From Saprospiraceae bacterium (GTDB taxonomy: Bacteria > Bacteroidota > Bacteroidia > Chitinophagales > Saprospiraceae), in NCBI GenBank assembly GCA_029251525.1, contig JAQXDE010000005.1, forward strand, positions 1 through 64,000: 64,000 nucleotides of DNA. Reading direction: 5' to 3'. The notes under the pieces are model-generated. The model was not told the DNA's origin, did no database searches, and was given only the letters and a program-made list of their open reading frames with translations. Below are positions 1 to 8,348 of the stretch, piece after piece; the first letter of the stretch is position 1; each line of letters opens with the position of its first letter. The position numbers and the translations under genes are program-made.

Positions 1-15
1 TTTTTTTTTTTTTTT
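1..15. repeat. T15 homopolymer at window start
   Basis: The window opens with an uninterrupted run of 15 T, directly beyond the stop codon of the first minus-strand gene. On that gene's strand it reads as a run of A, so it is not the U-tract of an intrinsic terminator. It may be a genuine homopolymer or a contig edge; the window alone cannot tell. Confidence 0.6.
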
Positions 16-19
16 CATT

Positions 20-1501
20 CTATTTTAATCTTACTGCTCTAACAGAGTAAAAGAAAATTCCACCGAAGCCAAACATCAGTAGTAAATGAAATAACATAAA
101 TGAATTATCATCTAAATAAAAGCCACCAATTAAGCCACCTAAAAAATAGATAGAAAGTAAACCTTCGAAGATGGTACTCATGGGTAATTTTTTAGCTAAA
201 TATTTATGAGATTTGAATGAATCTTTGATACCAACTATATTAAATTTTGGGGTTCGAATAAAAGGTGATTTTTTTCCAATGTATCCTTGAATTACTGCAA
301 TAGTATTGTGTAGAGAAAGTCCCATGGACAATGCCAGAAAGACAGGAAAGAGAAAAACGAATTTTAAAAACATTTTCCCAAAAGATTCTTTATCTAATTC
401 TGCTTGAACATTAGCTACATAATAAACCGCAATCACGGAAACTGTTCCGACTAAAAATACCGCAAAAGGGGTAGTACTAAAGCCTAAAAATTCCATTGCA
501 AAAAGCATCGGTACACTAAAAACACCAGCAATAAATACAAAAAGGAAGACCCCACTATTCATCAAGTGACCTGTTGCGTGTATTTTTTGTTTAAAACTTA
601 AATTAGATTTCCAAATGGTTGGTAGTAATTTTCGAGCATTTTCAGCACCTCCTTTCATCCAACGAAATTGTTGAGATTTCAATCCATTCATTTCTGCAGG
701 TAATTCAGCAGGAGAACCAAATTTTTCCAAGTATTTAATTTTCCAACCTTTTAATTGAGCACGATAACTTAGATCTAAATCTTCAGTCAAAGTATCAGCC
801 TCCCAGCCTCCTGCATCGTCAATGCATTCACGCCGCCAAACTCCTGCTGTTCCATTAAATTGTAACAATAAATTTCCGGATCTTCGACCTTGCTGTTCTA
901 CGGTGAAATGAACATTTAATTGCATCGCTTGAAGTCTGGTTAACATTGAATAATCTTGATTGATATGTTCCCAGCGAGTTTGAACAACTCCAACTTTTTT
1001 ATTTTTAAAATGAGGAATTGTTGCTCGTAAAAATTCGGGGCGAGGTAGAAAATCTGCATCAAAGATGGCAATAAAATTTCCTTTGGCATGAATCATAGCT
1101 TCTTTGAGTGCACCCGCTTTATAACCTGAACGATCTGTTCGATGATAAAATTCGATATTGAAACCTTTAGCTTTATACTCATTAACTTTACGTTTGGAAA
1201 TGGTAACAGTTTCATCCGTTGAATCATCCAAAATATGAATCTCGTACTTGTCTTTTGGATAATTGAATTGTACAATATTATCAATCAACCTTTCGACTAC
1301 ATACATCTCATTAAAAATGGGTAATTGAATAGTGACAAAAGGGAGTTCTTCATCGGTTGGTTTTTCTAAGATCTCTTGCACATGGTTCCAATGAAATTTT
1401 TTATAGTAAAAAAGTAAATGTAATTGAACCATACAATAAAAAGTGATGTACACTAAAGCAATGATATAAACTGAAATAATAAAATAAGCTAAGATTTCCA
1501 T
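20..1501 (-). CDS. Membrane glycosyltransferase, family 2 (cellulose-synthase-like)
   Basis: Processive-type GT-A glycosyltransferase that probably uses a nucleotide sugar at the inner face of the inner membrane. The 493-residue protein has an N-terminal membrane helix (about 1-30), a cytosolic GT2 domain (about 54-290) and four to five C-terminal hydrophobic segments (about 310-490). The D,D,D,QxxRW signature is complete: LDDS at 91-94, DAD at 148-150, TEDLD at 239-243 and QQFRW at 277-281. This layout resembles the CslA/BcsA-like enzymes that make mannans, glucans or glycolipids. The gene lies 51 bp downstream of a second GT2 gene on the same strand, probably one operon. Sugar donor and product cannot be read from the sequence. 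Confidence 0.88.
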   Translation of the reverse strand: MEILAYFIISVYIIALVYITFYCMVQLHLLFYYKKFHWNHVQEILEKPTDEELPFVTIQLPIFNEMYVVERLIDNIVQFNYPKDKYEIHILDDSTDETVTISKRKVNEYKAKGFNIEFYHRTDRSGYKAGALKEAMIHAKGNFIAIFDADFLPRPEFLRATIPHFKNKKVGVVQTRWEHINQDYSMLTRLQAMQLNVHFTVEQQGRRSGNLLLQFNGTAGVWRRECIDDAGGWEADTLTEDLDLSYRAQLKGWKIKYLEKFGSPAELPAEMNGLKSQQFRWMKGGAENARKLLPTIWKSNLSFKQKIHATGHLMNSGVFLFVFIAGVFSVPMLFAMEFLGFSTTPFAVFLVGTVSVIAVYYVANVQAELDKESFGKMFLKFVFLFPVFLALSMGLSLHNTIAVIQGYIGKKSPFIRTPKFNIVGIKDSFKSHKYLAKKLPMSTIFEGLLSIYFLGGLIGGFYLDDNSFMLFHLLLMFGFGGIFFYSVRAVRLK

Positions 1502-1552
1502 AGTAATATTTTTTCGATAGACTTAATGACAGAAATAATAAAATGTCAATCG

Positions 1553-2248
1553 CTATAGTAATTTAAAAATTGTCCAAAGTATTTTATGTCCTGCAAGAAT
1601 GGTTCCCTTGATTGTTCCAGATACCTTTGAAACCCCAATTCTACGTCGGTATGTAACTGGAATTTCTTTACATCTTAATTTATGTTTAGCAGCTTTAACT
1701 TGCATCTCGACTGTCCAGCCAAAGTCTCGATCTTGCATATCAATCTCAATTAATTTGGCATATCGAATGGCTCTGAAAGGACCTAGGTCGGTGAATTGGT
1801 AATTATAAAAAAGTTGGATTAAAGTTGTTGCCAACCAATTTCCAAAAACCTGTTGTGGCATCATTGCTCCAGATTCCATATCTCCTAAGGCTCTGGATCC
1901 GATGACCATGTCGTTACCATTTAATAATGCTTGCACAAGTAAAACCATTTCTTCAGGGTGATCGGAATAGTCTCCATCGAGAAACACAACGATATCTGGT
2001 TTTTCGTTTTCAGTTCTATTTTTTATGTATTCAATTCCTTTTAAGCAGGCATTGCCGTAACCTTTTAGAGGTTGATCTAAAACGATTGCACCACCTGCTA
2101 TAGCAACAGATTTTGTATTATCCGTACTAGCATTATTGCAGACCAAGATGTCTCGAATCAATTCTTTTGGAATATCTGCAATGACCTTACCGATGGATGC
2201 TTCCTCATTGTAAGCTGGAATAATTACATCAATAACTGGTTTTGACAT
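1553..2248 (-). CDS. Glycosyltransferase family 2 (DPM1/polyprenyl-phosphate type)
   Basis: Soluble GT2 domain of 231 residues without a membrane anchor. The N-terminus carries the Rossmann-like start VIIPAYNEE (8-16), a CNNAS-type nucleotide-binding turn at about 37-41 and the metal-binding stretch FLDGDYSDHPEEM at about 89-101. This is the pattern of dolichyl/undecaprenyl-phosphate mannose or glucose synthases, which charge a lipid carrier with one sugar. The stand-alone length fits the DPM1-like subgroup that lacks C-terminal helices. It is probably the first gene of an operon with the membrane GT2 that follows. A pair of a lipid-phosphate-sugar synthase and a membrane transferase would suit an exported glycan, but that is inference. 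Confidence 0.85.
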   Translation of the reverse strand: MSKPVIDVIIPAYNEEASIGKVIADIPKELIRDILVCNNASTDNTKSVAIAGGAIVLDQPLKGYGNACLKGIEYIKNRTENEKPDIVVFLDGDYSDHPEEMVLLVQALLNGNDMVIGSRALGDMESGAMMPQQVFGNWLATTLIQLFYNYQFTDLGPFRAIRYAKLIEIDMQDRDFGWTVEMQVKAAKHKLRCKEIPVTYRRRIGVSKVSGTIKGTILAGHKILWTIFKLL

Positions 2249-2556
2249 GTTTGTTTATTAAGAATAAGGAGTAACCTCAGTAGTAAGTAGCCTTGAAAAA
2301 ATAAAATTACTATTAACTTTGGACTGATGATCACTTTAAATTATTTAAAAAACAGAATACAAATGTAGGCTTTTTCCCTAGATTTGCGGTGTTTGGAAAA
2401 GGACATTCTTCTATGATTTAAAAGGTATAGCCCAGACATCTTGGCAAATTCAACTTAAGCGTTATTTTTGCGTACCAATTGAGCAATTAAGTTTTTTTGA
2501 GAGGCAATAATCTGTCAATTTTAACCTTTAATTAAAGAAATAAGAACATTTTCAGT
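2249..2556. other. Divergent intergenic region
   Basis: This spacer separates the minus-strand glycosyltransferase pair from the plus-strand beta-helix lipoprotein and must hold promoters for both. A good plus-strand promoter is visible (see 2441-2470). I could not pick a convincing minus-strand promoter and see no coding sequence or repeat. Confidence 0.6.
2441..2470 (+). promoter_or_regulatory. Bacteroidota-type promoter for beta-helix lipoprotein
   Basis: TTG at 2441-2443, a 19-nt spacer, then TATTTTTG at 2463-2470. This matches the -33 TTG / -7 TAnnTTTG consensus of the Bacteroidota primary sigma factor. The predicted start of transcription near 2477 leaves a leader of about 80 nt before the ATG. 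Confidence 0.6.
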
Positions 2557-4092
2557 ATGAGATATTTATTACCCATTTTAGCTTTAATTTTAATGATAAG
2601 TTATTCCTGTAAACCAACTGACAGTTTTGACACAAGTTCAGGTGTGATGTTAGGATTTTCTGTGGATACTTTAAGATTTGATACTGTTTTTACTGAATTG
2701 GGTTCTGCTACTCGAATTCTTAAGGTTTACAATCAAGGTAAAAAGGATATCCAAATTAATAAAATTAGTATCAAGAACGAGACGTCCAATTTTTATAAAA
2801 TTAATGTAGATGGTATTCCAGGTAATGTGGCTACAGATATTGAAATAGCAGGAAACGACAGTTTATATATCTTTGCAGAGGTGACGATTGACCCAAATCA
2901 ACCACTTTCAAACAGCCCATTTGTAATTGAGGACTATTTGGTCTTTGAGATAAATGGAAATATACAAGAAATATTGTTGGAATCATGGGGGCAGAATGCT
3001 AATTATTTTCCAGATCGATTTAGTAATGGAGGTACTACTTTTCCTGATTGTAGCTCTTTACCTGGGGGGAATTTAGTTTTAGATGACCCAAAGCCTTATG
3101 TTTTTTATGGAACGGTGGTTTTTACTAATTGTAATGTGACTATGCCAGCAGGAACTAGAGTTCATGTTCACGGAGGAATTGTTCCATCGTTTGATGCTAA
3201 TAATATGAGATTCTTTTATAATGATGGACGAATTATTTTTGCTGGAAATAGTACTCTTAATATCGAAGGATCACAAGATAACCCTGTAATTATTTCAGGT
3301 GATCGTTTGGAGGAATCCTTTGATGAAGTTGCAGGGCAATGGTGGGGTATTTATTTAACAGGTGAGACTTCAAATCATTCGATAAATCATTTAGAATTAA
3401 AAAATTCAATTGTTGGGGTTGTGGTTGATTCAGCTGTAGACTTAACTATTGAAAATTCTAAAATTTATAATACGGCCAATGCAGGGCTAATAGGAATTCA
3501 TGCAAGTGTAGATGCGACTAATTGCCTTTTTTATAATAATGGTTCTAACGCTGTTCGGTTTTTATATGGAGGAGATTATAACTTTACTTATTGCACATTG
3601 GCTAGTTATGGTGTAGATGCTCCAGCGTTAAGTATGACTAATTTATTGTGTGGATCAGATGATCCACTGGGATGTAGCCCTTGTTTTGAGTATAGGTTAA
3701 ATGCATTATTTAAAAATTCAATTATTTTTGGTTCTAGAAGAGATGAGATATCGATGGTGAATGGAGATGCTTGTGTAGAAGGATTATCGAGTCCAATGAA
3801 TTATAAATTTGAGGATTGCATCGTTCGTGTAGATGAATTATTGGAGCAAGAAGGGTTCGAGGATTTTTTCACATCTACTTCTCCTTTGCGTTGTAATCCC
3901 TGTCAAAATGCAGATAATAATGACGCGATTTTTGAGGATCCGAATGAGGATGTTTACTACCTAGATACGTTGTCCATTGCGGAAATGAAAGCTGTTCCAA
4001 TTTCATCGCCAATACCTATATTCGAAGATTTAGATGGAAATTTGAGAGATGGAAGTTTGCCTGACTTAGGATGCTATGAATATCAGTATTGA
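2557..4092 (+). CDS. Lipoprotein with right-handed beta-helix domain
   Basis: Exported lipoprotein of 511 residues. The signal peptide ends in a lipobox (ISYSC, Cys18), so it should be lipidated and surface- or periplasm-facing. A beta-sandwich-like region (about 30-150) is followed by repeated short strands with Asn-rich turns (about 180-400), the pattern of a parallel beta-helix. Two Cys-rich loops (around 360-380 and 440-455) may form disulfides. The C-terminus closes with a short 'DLDGNLRDGSLPDLGCYEY' motif seen at the end of many Bacteroidota beta-helix proteins (choice-of-anchor Q-like). No catalytic residue pattern is recognisable, so adhesion, scaffolding or polysaccharide binding are all possible. 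Monocistronic with its own promoter. Confidence 0.75.
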   Translation: MRYLLPILALILMISYSCKPTDSFDTSSGVMLGFSVDTLRFDTVFTELGSATRILKVYNQGKKDIQINKISIKNETSNFYKINVDGIPGNVATDIEIAGNDSLYIFAEVTIDPNQPLSNSPFVIEDYLVFEINGNIQEILLESWGQNANYFPDRFSNGGTTFPDCSSLPGGNLVLDDPKPYVFYGTVVFTNCNVTMPAGTRVHVHGGIVPSFDANNMRFFYNDGRIIFAGNSTLNIEGSQDNPVIISGDRLEESFDEVAGQWWGIYLTGETSNHSINHLELKNSIVGVVVDSAVDLTIENSKIYNTANAGLIGIHASVDATNCLFYNNGSNAVRFLYGGDYNFTYCTLASYGVDAPALSMTNLLCGSDDPLGCSPCFEYRLNALFKNSIIFGSRRDEISMVNGDACVEGLSSPMNYKFEDCIVRVDELLEQEGFEDFFTSTSPLRCNPCQNADNNDAIFEDPNEDVYYLDTLSIAEMKAVPISSPIPIFEDLDGNLRDGSLPDLGCYEYQY

Positions 4093-4191
4093 GTTTTTTG
4101 CTAATGATTTGGATTAACTATTTTTATTCTTTTGCGTGGTGTCTCTATTTTGGTTGAGTCCTAATAATTTATTTAAGTCAGTTGCAAAGAA

Positions 4192-5523
4192 TTAGACCTC
4201 TACTGGGGTCTTTACCTTTACTGTCAATAAAACCCCAATTCCAATTAAGAAGTAAATAATTAAAAATAAAACACTATATCTTAAACCGAAACTTTCTCCG
4301 ATGAAACCAAAAATGAAAGTTCCAAAAACAATTCCTGTTTTTTCCAGCACATCAAAAAAGCTAAAAAACGAAGCAGTATCACTGGTATTTTTTGGTAGTA
4401 ATTTCGAATAAGTCGATCGAGAAAGAGATTGAATTCCACCCATCACTAACCCAACCACACCAGCCAAAGCAAAAAATTGATTTTCATCAGTAGTTAAATA
4501 TGCAGCTAAACAGATTCCAATCCAAATAAACAGCATCACAAGTAATGAAAATTTATTCCCTTTCAAAGAGGATAATTTTGCAAAAAGGTGAGCACCTGCT
4601 ATAGCAACTAATTGAATTACTAGGACAGTAATGATTAATTTACTGGTTTCCATTTTTAATTCATCTTCTGCAAAGATAGTGGCTAACATCATAACTGTCA
4701 TCACCCCAGAAATATAAAAAAAGTAAGCAGTCAAAAATCGTTTAGTGTCTGGCAAGGTTTTAAGGATCCCAAAAACCTTTTGTAATTCTTGATAACCTTT
4801 TTTCATCACACCTTGAGTTACTGGGGTTGGGATATCTTTAGGTAAAGCATTAAATGATATCTGAGCAAATCCAATCCACCATAATCCCACAGAGAGAAAT
4901 GCTATTCGAGTGGCCATTTGTTTGTCCAATCCTAATTCAGCATGAAAAGTGATCATTGTTAAATTGAAAATTAACAAAATGACACTTCCAATATAACCAC
5001 GAGAAAATCCTTTGGCACTTACATTATCTAAATTTTTCTCAGAAGCGATTATTGGCAAGTAAGAATTATAAAATACTTGCCCACCTGCAAAACCAATTAA
5101 AGCTAAAATAAAACCTATTACCCCTAGCCATAAATTTTCAGGGCCAGTAAAAAAGAATAATGACAAACATGCTAAAGAACCTAGCGTAGTGAAACGCTTC
5201 ATGAAATACATCTTACGCCCAGCATAATCGGCGATTCCAGTCAATAAAGGTAAGACGGAAGCAATTAATAAATACCCAAAAGAAACGGAATAAGAAAACA
5301 GTGTAGAATTCTTAAGTGTAATTCCTAAAAAGGTGACATTTTTCGAGATGAGATCATTAGTTACAGGATCATAAGTATTTGTTACACCATTAAAATATGC
5401 TGGAAAAATCGCGGCAGTAATTACTAAGGCATAGGCAGAATTAGCCCAATCAAACATTGCCCAGCCATTAATGATTTTCTTATCATCCAACGGAGTAGTA
5501 GAAGTTTGCTTCTTATCGCTCAT
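4192..5523 (-). CDS. MFS transporter, UMF1/Atg22 family
   Basis: Integral inner-membrane protein of 443 residues with about 12 hydrophobic segments. The N-terminus (NGWAMFDWANSAYALVI, about 19-35) is the hallmark of the UMF1 (unknown major facilitator 1) family, related to fungal Atg22 vacuolar amino-acid effluxers. A central charged loop around 225-255 separates the two six-helix halves. The motif GGIQSLSRSTYSKLLP at about 360-375 is also typical. Many Bacteroidota carry one copy; the substrate is not established. It is convergent with the lipoprotein gene and divergent from rimK, and appears monocistronic. Confidence 0.88.
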   Translation of the reverse strand: MSDKKQTSTTPLDDKKIINGWAMFDWANSAYALVITAAIFPAYFNGVTNTYDPVTNDLISKNVTFLGITLKNSTLFSYSVSFGYLLIASVLPLLTGIADYAGRKMYFMKRFTTLGSLACLSLFFFTGPENLWLGVIGFILALIGFAGGQVFYNSYLPIIASEKNLDNVSAKGFSRGYIGSVILLIFNLTMITFHAELGLDKQMATRIAFLSVGLWWIGFAQISFNALPKDIPTPVTQGVMKKGYQELQKVFGILKTLPDTKRFLTAYFFYISGVMTVMMLATIFAEDELKMETSKLIITVLVIQLVAIAGAHLFAKLSSLKGNKFSLLVMLFIWIGICLAAYLTTDENQFFALAGVVGLVMGGIQSLSRSTYSKLLPKNTSDTASFFSFFDVLEKTGIVFGTFIFGFIGESFGLRYSVLFLIIYFLIGIGVLLTVKVKTPVEV

Positions 5524-5677
5524 TTTTTACTTGTTTTACTAGGACTCAAGATAGAGAAATATCTCAAATTACTGGAAATAAATATTTATCTTGATTTTGG
5601 TAATGAAACGTTAAAAAGTGAGGTTGAAAAATTACAGATATACATTTGATTTTTATTAAAAAAAATAGTTTTAAAAA

Positions 5678-6565
5678 ATGAATATTGCTATTCTTTCAAG
5701 AGGGCCAGGATTGTATTCTACTCAAAATTTGTTACGAACAGGTTTAAGTAAAGGACATAACGTTCGAGTTTTGGATCATATGCGATGTAATATTGTAATT
5801 GAAAAAGACTGTCCCATTATTTATTATGGGAACGAAGTATTAACTAATGTTGATGCAATAATCCCTAGGATTGGAGCTTCTGTAACTTTTTATGGAGCTG
5901 CTATTGTTCGTCAATTTGAATTGATGGGGGTTCATTCTGCTACAAGTTCTGAAGGACTCTTGCGTTCTAGAGATAAATTAAGATGCTTACAGTTATTATC
6001 AACAGCAGGGTTGGGGATGCCCAAAACTGTTTTTTCAGATTATACGGGAAGTGCTGAAGATTTGGTTCGGGCTGTTGGAGGTTGCCCTGTTGTAATAAAA
6101 ATATTGTCAGGGACACATGGCATGGGAGTAGTCTTAGCAGAAACCAAACAAGCAGCCGTCTCGATGATTGATGCATTCAATAGTTTGAAGGAAAGAGTAT
6201 TAGTACAAGAATTTATAAATGAATCAAAAGGAACGGATATTAGAGCATTTGTGGTTGATGGAGAAGTTGTTGCAGCCATGAAACGTCGAGCACAGCCAGG
6301 AGAATTTCGATCTAATCTTCATCAAGGAGGAACGGCGATTGCAATTAAATTATCTGCTGAAGAAGAGAAAACTGCTTTGGATGCGGCAAGGATTTTAGGA
6401 TTAAAGGTTGCCGGTGTTGATATGTTGCCATCTAATAGAGGACCATTAATACTGGAAGTAAACCCTTCTCCAGGACTCGAAGGAATTACAAAAACTACAG
6501 GTATTAATGTTGCAGCAAGAATTATTGAATCAATAGAAAAAGAGTTAGCTTCCAAAAAAAATTAA
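5678..6565 (+). CDS. rimK: RimK-type ATP-grasp ligase (ribosomal protein S6 glutamate ligase)
   Basis: ATP-grasp enzyme of 295 residues, the normal RimK length. RimK adds glutamates to the C-terminus of ribosomal protein S6; relatives make poly-glutamate or modify other carboxylates. Residues 1-95 form the pre-ATP-grasp domain. The ATP-grasp core follows, with the conserved lysine/glycine loop VIKILSGTHGMGV (about 138-150) and the metal-binding ending LEVNPSPGLEGI (about 261-272). Only 59 bp separate it from an AspA/AstE-like deacylase and a strong terminator follows that gene, so the two form an operon. A TACATTTG -7-like element at 5641-5648 precedes the start, but no well-spaced -33 TTG is present. 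Confidence 0.88.
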   Translation: MNIAILSRGPGLYSTQNLLRTGLSKGHNVRVLDHMRCNIVIEKDCPIIYYGNEVLTNVDAIIPRIGASVTFYGAAIVRQFELMGVHSATSSEGLLRSRDKLRCLQLLSTAGLGMPKTVFSDYTGSAEDLVRAVGGCPVVIKILSGTHGMGVVLAETKQAAVSMIDAFNSLKERVLVQEFINESKGTDIRAFVVDGEVVAAMKRRAQPGEFRSNLHQGGTAIAIKLSAEEEKTALDAARILGLKVAGVDMLPSNRGPLILEVNPSPGLEGITKTTGINVAARIIESIEKELASKKN

Positions 6566-6624
6566 AGATTCTGACTATAATCTATTTGGCTAAAATCAAA
6601 GATCATCACATAGAAATTATTCCA

Positions 6625-7587
6625 ATGAATGACCAACCTTTTATTTTAAATAAGAAAAAAATTGAACTTGGGCAAAATGAAAATATTCAACTCCATGTCG
6701 CTAGACTTCCTTCTGGAACAGTTATCAATTTAAGAATCCATGTTTTTAGAAGTAAAAAACCAGGGCCAACATTACTCATCATGGGCGGTGTTCATGGTGA
6801 TGAAATTAATGGAGTAGAAACTGTTCGGCGAATGGTTGATGATAAAATCTTTCACAATTTGAAGAAAGGGAGTGTAATAGCCATTCCATTATTAAATGTA
6901 TACGGGTTTATCAATTTTTCACGAGATGCCTCAGATGGAAAAGATGTAAATCGTAGCTTTCCAGGTAGTACAAAAGGTTCTTTAGCATCAAGAGTTGCAG
7001 CAGCTTTGACAAGAAATGTATTACCATTAGTTGATATTGGAATTGATTTTCATACTGGCGGAAATGCTCGCTATAATTTTCCACAGATTCGATTTTCGAA
7101 TAAACATCCCAAGAGTTTAGAATTGGCTAAAGCATTTGCTTCACCTTATATTGTTGCCAAACCTGCGATTGATAAATCTCTTCGGAAAGTAATGATAAGT
7201 CAAAAAAAGCCACATTTAGTTTTTGAAGGTGGTGAATCACTACGTTATGATGGGTTTTCGATTTCAAATGGAATTGCGGGAACACAGAGAGTAATGAAGC
7301 ATTTGGGTATGATCAAAAGGGCACCTACTAAAAAACGAAAAGTTATTCTGTTTGAAAAGTCAAGTTGGGTTCGTGCAGATCGTTCAGGATTGTTTCGATG
7401 GACACAGCAGTCTGGTGCAAAAGTTAGTAAGGGTGAACCGCTAGGTGTAATAAATGATCCATATGGAGATAGCAAAAATATCGTTTTGGCACATCAAGAT
7501 GGATTTATTATTGGACATAATAATGCACCGGTGGTAAGTGCAGGAGATGCACTTTTTCATATTGGGTATAGAAGTCAAATTTTGTAA
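6625..7587 (+). CDS. Succinylglutamate desuccinylase/aspartoacylase (AstE/AspA) family zinc enzyme
   Basis: M14-like zinc deacylase. I chose the ATG at 6625 (320 residues), because family similarity seems to start there; an in-frame TTG at 6586 would add 13 residues. The zinc site is visible: GGVHGDE (H57, E60 in ATG numbering) and IDFHTGG (H143). The family motif VNRSFPG (about 108-114) binds substrate carboxylate. A C-terminal all-beta lobe (about 235-320) resembles a biotinyl-lipoyl-like fold. Family members remove acyl groups from amino-acid amides. Coupling with rimK in one operon suggests that it acts on the gamma-linked or C-terminal glutamates that RimK adds, but this is inference. 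Confidence 0.82.
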   Translation: MNDQPFILNKKKIELGQNENIQLHVARLPSGTVINLRIHVFRSKKPGPTLLIMGGVHGDEINGVETVRRMVDDKIFHNLKKGSVIAIPLLNVYGFINFSRDASDGKDVNRSFPGSTKGSLASRVAAALTRNVLPLVDIGIDFHTGGNARYNFPQIRFSNKHPKSLELAKAFASPYIVAKPAIDKSLRKVMISQKKPHLVFEGGESLRYDGFSISNGIAGTQRVMKHLGMIKRAPTKKRKVILFEKSSWVRADRSGLFRWTQQSGAKVSKGEPLGVINDPYGDSKNIVLAHQDGFIIGHNNAPVVSAGDALFHIGYRSQIL

Positions 7588-7635
7588 CTAAATCACTTAC
7601 AAGGTGATGATATTCGACTTACGAGTAAAATCAAT

Positions 7636-7674
7636 AAAAAAAGTGAGGCAGAACACTTCTGCCTCACTTTTTTT
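7636..7674 (+). terminator. Intrinsic terminator of rimK operon
   Basis: A perfect 13-bp inverted repeat (AAGTGAGGCAGAA at 7641-7653 and its complement at 7657-7669) with a 3-nt loop, flanked by A and T runs. It ends the rimK-deacylase operon and insulates it from the ECF promoter that starts about 20 bp downstream. Its position shows that the open frame beginning at 7604 is not translated from there. Confidence 0.92.
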
Positions 7675-7692
7675 ATTTCACCTATTCGCCAA

Positions 7693-7743
7693 TTTTAAAA
7701 AAAATAAAGACTCAGGCAACTATTCTTATCGTTCTTACACCAA
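7693..7743 (+). promoter_or_regulatory. Putative ECF-sigma promoter, copy A (sigma operon)
   Basis: This is an A-rich upstream tract (7693-7711), TCAGGCAAC (7712-7720) as -35 element, a 15-nt spacer and TACACCAA (7736-7743) as -10 element. The same arrangement with the same spacer length recurs at 10041-10091. The flanks are 33/36 identical between the copies, while the spacer matches at only 6/15 positions, the pattern expected of a sigma-factor recognition site. Transcription would start near 7749, about 20 nt before the TTG start of the sigma gene, implying autoregulation. Confidence 0.7.
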
Positions 7744-7768
7744 AGATATAAACCTAATAATTTTCAAC

Positions 7769-8308
7769 TTGGAGCAATCGGATAAAATATTACTAAAAGG
7801 CTGTTTGAAAGGAGATCGAAATGCTCAAAAAGCACTTTATGAAAAATTTAAAGTGCCTATGTTTCGAATTTGCTTACGCTATGCAAATGATCGTCCTGAG
7901 GCCGAAGATATGCTACAAGAAGGGTTTGTAAAAGTGTTTTTAGATTTACATCAATTTCGCAAAGAAGGCCCCTTGGGAGGATGGATTAGAAGAGTAATAG
8001 TCAATGTGGCACTGATGCAAATTAGAAAAAGAAGGAAATTATTCTCGAATGTAGAAGTTGAAAATCTTTCAGATAGTGTGACGACGGATGAAGATGTATT
8101 TGCAGAAATGAATGCGAAAGCGTTGACTAGGATTATTCAAAAATTACCAACAGGTTATCGAGTCGTTTTTAATATGTATGTGATTGAAGGATATTCACAC
8201 AAAGAAATTGCAGAAAAATTAGAGGTCTCCGTTAATACTTCAAAGTCGCAATTATCGAAAGCTAAGGCGACTTTACGAAAAATGTTAGAGAAGTGTATTG
8301 TAGGATAA
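7769..8308 (+). CDS. ECF-type RNA polymerase sigma-70 factor
   Basis: Extracytoplasmic-function sigma factor, 179 residues from a TTG start at 7769. The frame is open back to 7604, but that stretch covers the rimK terminator and the putative promoter, so the upstream start is rejected. Region 2 runs from LLKGCLKGDRNAQ (about 7-19) through EAEDMLQEGFVKVF (about 45-58) to GWIRRVIVNVAL. Region 4 has the helix-turn-helix YSHKEIAEKLEVSVNTSKSQ at about 144-163. It directs RNA polymerase to a small envelope-response regulon. The next gene, 40 bp downstream, encodes a membrane protein with an anti-sigma-like N-terminus. The shared upstream motif suggests that it transcribes its own operon and the 10198 lipoprotein. 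Confidence 0.9.
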   Translation: MEQSDKILLKGCLKGDRNAQKALYEKFKVPMFRICLRYANDRPEAEDMLQEGFVKVFLDLHQFRKEGPLGGWIRRVIVNVALMQIRKRRKLFSNVEVENLSDSVTTDEDVFAEMNAKALTRIIQKLPTGYRVVFNMYVIEGYSHKEIAEKLEVSVNTSKSQLSKAKATLRKMLEKCIVG

Positions 8309-8348
8309 CGTCGATCGTAAAACGTTTAACGACTAACGAAAAAAAAAT

